From assembly GCA_964592965.1 (NCBI GenBank), contig CAZQJX010000083.1:1-11110 (forward strand): 11,110 nt of DNA, in the 5' to 3' direction. Shown here piece by piece: positions 7,002 through 11,110 of the stretch; the stretch's first letter is position 1; each line of letters begins with the position of its first letter. Under the pieces are notes generated by a model that saw only the letters and a program-made list of their open reading frames with translations, did no database searches and was not told the DNA's origin. Made by a program: the position numbers and the translations under genes. The stretch comes from CAZKMM01 sp964592965 (GTDB lineage: Bacteria; RBG-13-61-14; DRUE01).

Positions 7002-9814
7002 TGAAAAGCGAACAAAAAAACCAAAAAGCAACTGACTGTTTGATAGCTTTTTTCACTCCTCTGCTCGGCATTTTTATTATTTTTGGTGCGAGAATTTTAA
7101 ATGGAGAAAGCCTTTATCTGGGAATTGTTCAGGAGCAGTATTTTCTTTTGGGGCAGTTTTCTTTTGACCATCTTATTCGCTCTGAATTCTCTCAGGGACT
7201 TTTTCCGCTCTGGAATCCAAATAATGCTTTGGGCACGCCACTTCTTGCCAATATGCTTTCTGCGGTTTTTTATCCTTTAAAAATTTTCCTTTATCTTTTT
7301 CCCTGCTGGCTCAGCTATGAGTTAATGGTGATTTTTCGCTTTTGGCTAGGTGGATTTTTTACCTACTGGCTTGCTCGCAAGCTCAATCTGAGCAGATGGG
7401 CAGGCGTTTTTGCGTCATTGGGATTTTGCTTTTCCGGATATTTTATTCTCTTTCTCAATGAAAATTACCTCAATGCTGACTTTATTCTTCCCCTTCTTGT
7501 GCTTTTAGGAATAAAAGTTTGGGAAAAACCTTCGCTTAAATGGACTTTATTGCTTGCCTTTTGTGTTTTTGCGCTTCTTAATTCTGGTCATCCAGAAGCA
7601 ATTTTTTATAACTGGCTTTTTTTCGTGCTTTTCTTTTTATGCTTTGCTTTGCGTTCAGAAAAGAAGAAAAAGGCAGGAGCTGTTTTGGGTTTTGGGCTGG
7701 CAAATGCCTTGGGTATATTTCTCTCATTGGCTTTTCTTCTGCCTTTTATTGAGTTCTGGTCAAGGGGATGGCATTTTCATATTCCCGGAGCGGGATTATA
7801 TCATTACTCCATACGGGAATTTCTGGCGCTTTTTTCCCCTTGGTTTTTTGGAAAAAGCGAGCCTGGAAAAGCATTTTTTCACCTTCCTGAATTCAGCGTG
7901 GGAGCTGAGCATATCTTTCCAGAATATTCAAAAACAGCTCTGCCCTGGCTTGCTCCTTCATTGGGATTAATTTTTCTTCCTCTGATTATCCTTGGATTTA
8001 TTGAGGCAAAAAGGCTTAAAAGCTGGGCAATTTTCTGCTTGCTCTGGATACTGATTTTCATTGGCTTAAGTTTTGGCTTGCCCGGATTTCAATTTTTGGG
8101 CTTGATTTTTCCTTTTAATCTTTCAGGAAATTTCAAACACCCTTTTCCGGGCATAATCCTTTGTTTTAACCTTTTGGGAGCAGTTCTGCTGGAAAGAATT
8201 TTTTTTGCCAAGGTTCAAAAAAAGAATATTTTGATTGCTCTTTTAGCAAGCATATTGATTATTCTAATTTTCTTTCCTTGGCTGGATTTGGAAAAAGCCA
8301 AAAATATTGAGCTTGCAAGCGAGCTTTTTCTTATGGGGATTTTCTTTTTTTGGCTTTTTTTCTTTTGCCAAGAGAAGTGGGCGGATAAAATTGGCTGGAT
8401 AGTTGCCAGCGGGCTGGTTTTGCTTTCTGGATTGAATTTTTCAGGCTGGCAGGAGCCTGTATATACAGGCTATCATTTAACTGCACTTAGGCAGAGCAAA
8501 GTTTTTCAGCGTTTAAAAGAAAAAAAGGAGCTTTACCGATTTTACTTTACAAAAGAGATATTTCCGCCCAATCTCAGCCAGCTCCTTGATAGCCCAGACC
8601 TTCGGGTTATGGACGGAATTAATCATCATCGGCTGGTGAAGCTGGTAAACTTTATAAACAAACATACAAGAGAAGAGGGGTTTAAATACTGGTATCATAA
8701 GGTTGGCTATCTTGAGGTTATGCCTGAGCGAATAGAGCATCCGCTTCTTGACCTTATAGGAGTAAAATACATAATTACTCGCTCCCCGCTTCCCTATAAT
8801 CGGCTGATTGAGCGAATTCTGGAAAAAGCCAAAATAACCGCACCTGAAGCTAACCATATTGGAATGGATTATTTCCCAGCCCAAAACCAGAATGCACAGA
8901 TAAAAACCCTTTTTCAGCATCCGCCGAGCAGGCTGGAGTTTAATATCTGTAGCACCAGTCCAGAAATTTGCGAACAAAGGCTGGCTGGTTTTATTTTTAT
9001 ACCACCCAAATATGCAAAATTTTCACCACAGATTAATCCAAAGGTCTGGGAAAAAGAGCGAGATGGATGCTGGTTTTTGATTTTTCAGGGAGAGAATCTT
9101 CTTTACGCAAGGCATATTTTTCCAAAGGCTCACACCAATGAGCAGAGCCTCGGGCAGGTGGAATTATATCTTGAGCGCCTTCCTACTTCTTCTCCTGTGC
9201 TTTCTCTGGTCACTCTTCCTCAAAAAACCAAAGACTTTGATTGGGCAGGTTGGATGAATTTTAATGAGATAAAACCCAGATTGCGATTTAAATTTTTAGG
9301 TGCGGATAAATTCTGGTTTTATGAAAATCCATTTGCTTTTCCAAGAGTGTTTTTAGTGGATAAGGACGAGGTATTTAAAGGAGGTGCAGAGCTTAAGGAT
9401 ATTACTGAATGGCTCTCTTGGCTTCGGTTTGAAGACTTTAGAGAAGAGCTTAAAAGAAAAGCAGAAATAGACATCTGGGAGAGAGGGGTTAAAATAATTC
9501 GCTCAACCAGCCAGAGCTATGAGATTATCACGCAAACCACCAGACCGTATTGGCTGATTATCAGCGAGCTTAATTATCCTGGCTGGAGAGCTTATTTAGA
9601 TGGAAAAGAAGTAAAGCTGGAGCGAGTGTTTTTTCTTTTTGACGGGATTTTCCTTCCCGCAGGCAGGCACCGCATTGAGATTGTTTATCAACCGCTTTCC
9701 TTTGGCATTGGCATATATTTTGCCTTTGCTACAATTTTTAGCATAGTCATTTTTTGTAGTTGTGGTTTGTATTTTGGACTGGTGGTCAAAAAATTGAACC
9801 TAAAAAAGTGTTAA
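7001..9814 (+). CDS. YfhO-family polytopic membrane protein (GT-C-like)
   Basis: A 937-residue integral membrane protein recognised as YfhO-like. PLWNPNNALGTPLLANMLSAVFYP (69-92) is the family's first large loop and following segment. NYPGWRAYLDGKEV (858-871), FDGIFLPAGRHRIEIVYQPLSF (880-901) and a final membrane helix at about 902-926 are the standard C-terminal end. I see about a dozen more hydrophobic segments between residues 14 and 478. A long soluble, presumably extracytoplasmic, stretch follows (about 480-900). B. subtilis YfhO takes part in glycosylating lipoteichoic acid; a lipid-linked-sugar transferase role here is inferred. The ATG at 7001 overlaps the radical SAM stop (TGATG). 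The TTG at 6998 immediately before it is an alternative giving one extra Met. No Shine-Dalgarno is visible, so translation is probably coupled. An Asp that I recall as usual in the first loop is not at the expected place. Confidence 0.88.
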   Translation: MKSEQKNQKATDCLIAFFTPLLGIFIIFGARILNGESLYLGIVQEQYFLLGQFSFDHLIRSEFSQGLFPLWNPNNALGTPLLANMLSAVFYPLKIFLYLFPCWLSYELMVIFRFWLGGFFTYWLARKLNLSRWAGVFASLGFCFSGYFILFLNENYLNADFILPLLVLLGIKVWEKPSLKWTLLLAFCVFALLNSGHPEAIFYNWLFFVLFFLCFALRSEKKKKAGAVLGFGLANALGIFLSLAFLLPFIEFWSRGWHFHIPGAGLYHYSIREFLALFSPWFFGKSEPGKAFFHLPEFSVGAEHIFPEYSKTALPWLAPSLGLIFLPLIILGFIEAKRLKSWAIFCLLWILIFIGLSFGLPGFQFLGLIFPFNLSGNFKHPFPGIILCFNLLGAVLLERIFFAKVQKKNILIALLASILIILIFFPWLDLEKAKNIELASELFLMGIFFFWLFFFCQEKWADKIGWIVASGLVLLSGLNFSGWQEPVYTGYHLTALRQSKVFQRLKEKKELYRFYFTKEIFPPNLSQLLDSPDLRVMDGINHHRLVKLVNFINKHTREEGFKYWYHKVGYLEVMPERIEHPLLDLIGVKYIITRSPLPYNRLIERILEKAKITAPEANHIGMDYFPAQNQNAQIKTLFQHPPSRLEFNICSTSPEICEQRLAGFIFIPPKYAKFSPQINPKVWEKERDGCWFLIFQGENLLYARHIFPKAHTNEQSLGQVELYLERLPTSSPVLSLVTLPQKTKDFDWAGWMNFNEIKPRLRFKFLGADKFWFYENPFAFPRVFLVDKDEVFKGGAELKDITEWLSWLRFEDFREELKRKAEIDIWERGVKIIRSTSQSYEIITQTTRPYWLIISELNYPGWRAYLDGKEVKLERVFFLFDGIFLPAGRHRIEIVYQPLSFGIGIYFAFATIFSIVIFCSCGLYFGLVVKKLNLKKC

Positions 9815-9881
9815 AGTGAGCTAAAATCCTTCCGATTAATCAAAAGCAGAAGAAATTGACAAAAAGTTTAAAAGATTCACT

Positions 9882-9889
9882 TAAATTAG
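9882..9889 (+). repeat. 8-base direct repeat, copy 1
   Basis: TAAATTAG, identical to 9908-9915, with starts 26 bases apart. The two copies bracket the sigma54-like element and are candidate binding sites for a regulator. Confidence 0.5.
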
Positions 9890-9906
9890 TTGGCATAAAG
9901 TTTGCC
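9890..9906 (+). promoter_or_regulatory. candidate sigma54 (-24/-12) promoter of the HTH gene
   Basis: TTGGCAT, then four bases, then TTTGCC. The GG at 9892-9893 and the GC at 9904-9905 have exactly the 10 intervening bases required for RpoN promoters, and YTGGCA and TTGC match the consensus. The predicted start near 9916-9917 leaves about 18 bases of leader with the Shine-Dalgarno inside it. A perfect TTGACA at 9856-9861 lies upstream, but no good -10 sits at 16-18 bases from it; TTAAAT at 19 is the best, so a sigma70 alternative is weak. The element is also an imperfect dyad (GGCA...TGCC) and could be an operator instead. Confidence 0.45.
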
Positions 9907-9907
9907 C

Positions 9908-9915
9908 TAAATTAG
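9908..9915 (+). repeat. 8-base direct repeat, copy 2
   Basis: TAAATTAG, the second copy of the element at 9882-9889, immediately downstream of the -12 region and just before the predicted transcript start. Confidence 0.5.
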
Positions 9916-9921
9916 AAGTGC

Positions 9922-9930
9922 AAGGAGGTG
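9922..9930 (+). promoter_or_regulatory. near-perfect Shine-Dalgarno of the HTH gene
   Basis: AAGGAGGTG is complementary to the 16S rRNA 3' end over nine bases, with six bases between GGAGG and the ATG at 9935. It is the strongest ribosome site in the window and implies efficient translation of a very small protein. Confidence 0.85.
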
Positions 9931-9934
9931 AAAG

Positions 9935-10123
9935 ATGGGTGAAATAATGACCGCAGAAGAAGTTGCTAGATACTTAAAGTTAAACAAGATTACGGTTTAT
10001 AAATATGCGCATCAGGGGAAAATTCCCGGAATAAAAATCGGAAATCGCTGGAGATTTGACAAAACCAAGATTGAGGAGCTGGTGCAAAAAGGCGGATTGA
10101 AAAACTCTTTGCAAAACAAATAA
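9935..10123 (+). CDS. excisionase/MerR-type small DNA-binding protein (HTH_17-like)
   Basis: A 62-residue cytoplasmic protein consisting almost entirely of one winged-helix domain of the excisionase family. MTAEEVARYLKLNKITVYKYAHQGKIPGIKIGNRWRFDKTKIEELV covers residues 5-50. The AEEVARYL helix, the recognition helix around ITVYKYAHQGKIP, and the GNRWRF wing are all diagnostic. The basic tail (KGGLKNSLQNK) may contact DNA. Chromosomal copies of this family are common outside phages. No integrase or att-like repeat is visible, so calling it a phage excisionase would be unsupported; a transcriptional or nucleoid role is equally possible. The paired 8-base direct repeats in its own upstream region are natural candidates for autoregulation, since Xis proteins bind direct repeats. 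It could also affect the unit downstream. Confidence 0.85.
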   Translation: MGEIMTAEEVARYLKLNKITVYKYAHQGKIPGIKIGNRWRFDKTKIEELVQKGGLKNSLQNK

Positions 10124-10133
10124 GTTGATTTCC

Positions 10134-10142
10134 TGTTATAAT
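10134..10142 (+). promoter_or_regulatory. extended -10 promoter-like element
   Basis: TGTTATAAT is a perfect extended -10 (TG, one base, TATAAT). No -35 is evident at 16-18 bases. A start near 10149 would fall on or just after the ATG at 10146 of the following remnant. Confidence 0.3.
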
Positions 10143-10145
10143 CCT

Positions 10146-10334
10146 ATGGAAAAATTGTGGATTTTGCTTTGGTTAAAAGAAGTTGATATAAGGGGTCAAA
10201 AAGCCCAGCTCTATAAATTTCTTTTCAGCCCTGCTAAAAATTCTAGCAAATTTTTTTCATTTGGATTTTTAGGTTTTAACTTTAAATTTAATAGCAAACT
10301 TATCAGTGGTTTAAAATTAGCTTCATCAGAGTGA
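10146..10334 (+). pseudogene. possible decayed DprA-like N-terminus
   Basis: An open frame of 62 residues from ATG 10146 to a TGA at 10332-10334. It reads MEKLWILLWLKEVDIRGQKAQLYKF and ends FNSKLISGLKLASSE. The opening (short hydrophobic helix, then an expected GIGPKKA-type turn, then a LYKFFGSP-like segment) recalls the helical N-terminal region of the DNA-processing protein DprA. The usual Gly-Ile-Gly turn is lost and the frame stops where DprA would continue toward its Rossmann domain. Nothing in the 370 bases after it shows the DprA Rossmann motifs. No Shine-Dalgarno precedes the ATG. The similarity is remembered rather than computed, and it may instead be an unrelated short ORF. Confidence 0.3.
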
Positions 10335-10345
10335 TGAGGAAGTTT

Positions 10346-10489
10346 ATGCATATAGGCATCTTTTTTATTTCAGGCATAATTTTTGGTTGTAAATGCCTTT
10401 TAGTTGAGTTTTGCTTGGGTTTGTTTGGGCTTGCCTGTTCATTATTTCATACTTGCCAAGAGCTCGGTTCATCCCTTGATTTGGCATAG
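10346..10489 (+). CDS. small ORF with lipoprotein-like signal, possibly a remnant
   Basis: A 47-codon frame from ATG 10346, with GAGGA at 10336-10340 five bases upstream, to TAG 10487-10489. The start MHIGIFFISGIIFGC is a plausible short lipoprotein signal peptide with lipobox IFGC (Cys15). The rest (LLVEFCLGLFGLACSLFHTCQELG) is hydrophobic and Cys-rich and matches nothing I recognise. Its ribosome-site, signal and lipobox arrangement resembles that of the peptidase gene at 10720. It may be the surviving 5' end of a broken lipoprotein gene, a real micro-lipoprotein, or chance. Confidence 0.25.
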   Translation: MHIGIFFISGIIFGCKCLLVEFCLGLFGLACSLFHTCQELGSSLDLA

Positions 10490-10710
10490 GGACAAAAAGG
10501 AACTATTCAAAAAATCCCCGAAGCACATCGCTGGGATTGGCTGGAAGTTTAAGGTGGGTTAAAAGGGTTCTGGTAAGATATAAAACTGCATATATAATCA
10601 GCGATTGGCGCTATAGGCATCTTAGAGAGCTGAGCAAAGCCTCAAAAATTATCCGCCATTATCTATTAGTTGACAGCAAGCCAGCAGAAGCAGATATAAT
10701 TGGTTTATAA
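10480..10710 (+). pseudogene. C-terminal gene fragment without a start codon
   Basis: An open frame of 76 codons to TAA 10708-10710, preceded by an in-frame stop at 10477-10479 and lacking ATG or GTG; only a TTG at 10537 could serve as start. The sequence RWVKRVLVRYKTAYIISDWRYRHLREL and KIIRHYLLVDSKPAEADIIGL looks like real protein, with mixed charge, a beta strand and helices. The WVKRVL ... IISDWR pattern loosely recalls deoxynucleoside monophosphate kinases (VISDxRF-type strand). The resemblance is too weak to name it. The C11 peptidase ribosome site follows immediately. Most likely it is the 3' end of a degraded or frameshifted gene. Confidence 0.35.
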
Positions 10711-10719
10711 GAGGTTAAA

Positions 10720-11110
10720 ATGAAAAGAAAAATATTTTTAGTAGCCCTGATAGGTCTTATCTTTAGCTGTAAATTTAAAGATATAATCAAACCACCACCA
10801 GTTGAGGTATCTCCTTGGACAGCAATTATCTATATGAGCATAGACAACATCCAATTTGGCTCCTTTCCCACTGACCTTTGGGGTCTTACTGATAATCTTT
10901 TAGCAGGGCTTGGCTCAATAACCAAGGCAAAAATCCCTGTAATCCTTCTTTATGATGGGACTAAAAAAGGCGACAGCAAAATTCTTGCCATTCATTTAAA
11001 AAAGGTCATTGATGATGGCGGAGAGGTAATCCCGGCGAACAATGAGGTAAATTATGCAGACCCAAAGACAATGGCAAAATTTATCATCTGGACAGCAAGG
11101 CATTTTCCAG
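10720..11110 (+). CDS. clostripain-family (C11) cysteine peptidase, lipoprotein-type signal, 3' end outside window
   Basis: The first 130 residues of a gene running off the window. GAGG at 10711-10714 lies five bases before the ATG. MKRKIFLVALIGLIFSC is a short basic-hydrophobic signal with a lipobox-like IFSC (Cys17), suggesting a lipid-anchored envelope protein; a Pro-rich linker (KPPPVEVSP) follows. PWTAIIYMSIDN matches the WTvmvYm..DN opening strand of C11 peptidases. It is followed by IPVILLYDGTKKGDSKILAIHL, like the family's VVxYDxxxxxDTR segment. NEVNYADPKTMAKFIIWTARHFP matches the EVNMGDPxTLxxFIxW....P block. The catalytic His and Cys lie further downstream, outside the window, so activity cannot be judged. 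Clostripain itself cleaves after Arg; specificity here is unknown. Confidence 0.82.
   Translation, partial: MKRKIFLVALIGLIFSCKFKDIIKPPPVEVSPWTAIIYMSIDNIQFGSFPTDLWGLTDNLLAGLGSITKAKIPVILLYDGTKKGDSKILAIHLKKVIDDGGEVIPANNEVNYADPKTMAKFIIWTARHFP

Larger units (their letters stand above)
10124..10719. other. gene-poor stretch with decayed ORFs
   Basis: About 600 bases lie between the HTH gene and the C11 peptidase without a convincing intact gene. The + strand shows three successive short ORFs in different frames, each with a protein-like composition, listed separately. I see no tRNA-like fold, strong terminator hairpin, or insertion-sequence end. The pattern fits one or more degraded genes or an assembly with several indels. 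Confidence 0.5.

Noticed and set aside
7554..7970. 138-codon + strand ORF in another frame of the YfhO gene
   Set aside because: Phe/Leu-rich because the membrane gene is T-rich; the YfhO frame fully explains the region.
8513..8977. 154-codon reverse-strand ORF inside the YfhO gene
   Set aside because: It lies wholly within a recognised coding region, has no ribosome site and shows no domain-like sequence; an antisense shadow.
9856..9886. Perfect -35 TTGACA with TTAAAT as a sigma70 promoter of the HTH gene
   Set aside because: Spacing of 19 bases and a four-of-six -10 make it weak; kept only as an alternative in the sigma54 entry.
9935..10123. Excisionase-like gene as evidence for a prophage or integrative element
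   Set aside because: No integrase, att repeat, phage structural gene or tRNA target is present; this HTH family is common on chromosomes.

Overview
This is a compact, roughly 40% GC bacterial chromosome segment. It carries five complete protein-coding genes, two genes cut by the window edges, and about 600 bases of what looks like gene debris. The GyrB has the large insertion in its C-terminal half seen in many Gram-negative-type bacteria. Two genes have Cys-containing N-terminal signals of lipoprotein type, and there is a YfhO-type envelope protein. Together these suggest a diderm bacterium, probably from an uncultured phylum. I cannot place it more exactly from sequence alone. There are no rRNA or tRNA genes, CRISPR arrays, insertion sequences or origin-like repeats.

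Layout. Positions 1-930 (+) hold the 3' part of a TIM-barrel, glycoside-hydrolase-like protein. It meets gyrB (931-3402, -) tail to tail with no base between the stop codons. Upstream of gyrB on the same strand, across a 196-base AT-rich gap with two candidate promoters, lies an exported CocE/NonD-type serine hydrolase (3599-5470, -). A 133-base divergent spacer separates it from a two-gene unit on the + strand: a B12-binding radical SAM enzyme (5604-7001) and a large YfhO-type polytopic membrane protein (7001-9814). These two genes share one base (TGATG). The unit has a strong sigma70-type promoter whose predicted start point falls on the ATG, so the message may be leaderless.

After a 120-base spacer comes a small excisionase/MerR-like DNA-binding protein (9935-10123, +). 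It has a near-perfect Shine-Dalgarno, and its upstream region holds a sigma54-like -24/-12 element flanked by two 8-base direct repeats. Positions 10124-10719 contain no convincing intact gene. Short ORFs in changing frames there look like decayed genes; one resembles the DprA N-terminus and another looks like a lipoprotein signal peptide. The last gene (10720 to the window end, +) is the N-terminal part of a clostripain-family (C11) peptidase with a lipoprotein-type signal.

How the genes fit together. Apart from gyrB and the small regulator, most genes concern the cell envelope or extracytoplasmic hydrolysis: a glycosidase-like fold, an alpha/beta hydrolase, a GT-C-like membrane protein and a cysteine peptidase. 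The best candidate for an undescribed functional unit is the translationally coupled radical SAM-B12/YfhO pair. It could modify and transfer an envelope glycan or lipid-linked sugar, but that is an inference from gene order and family.
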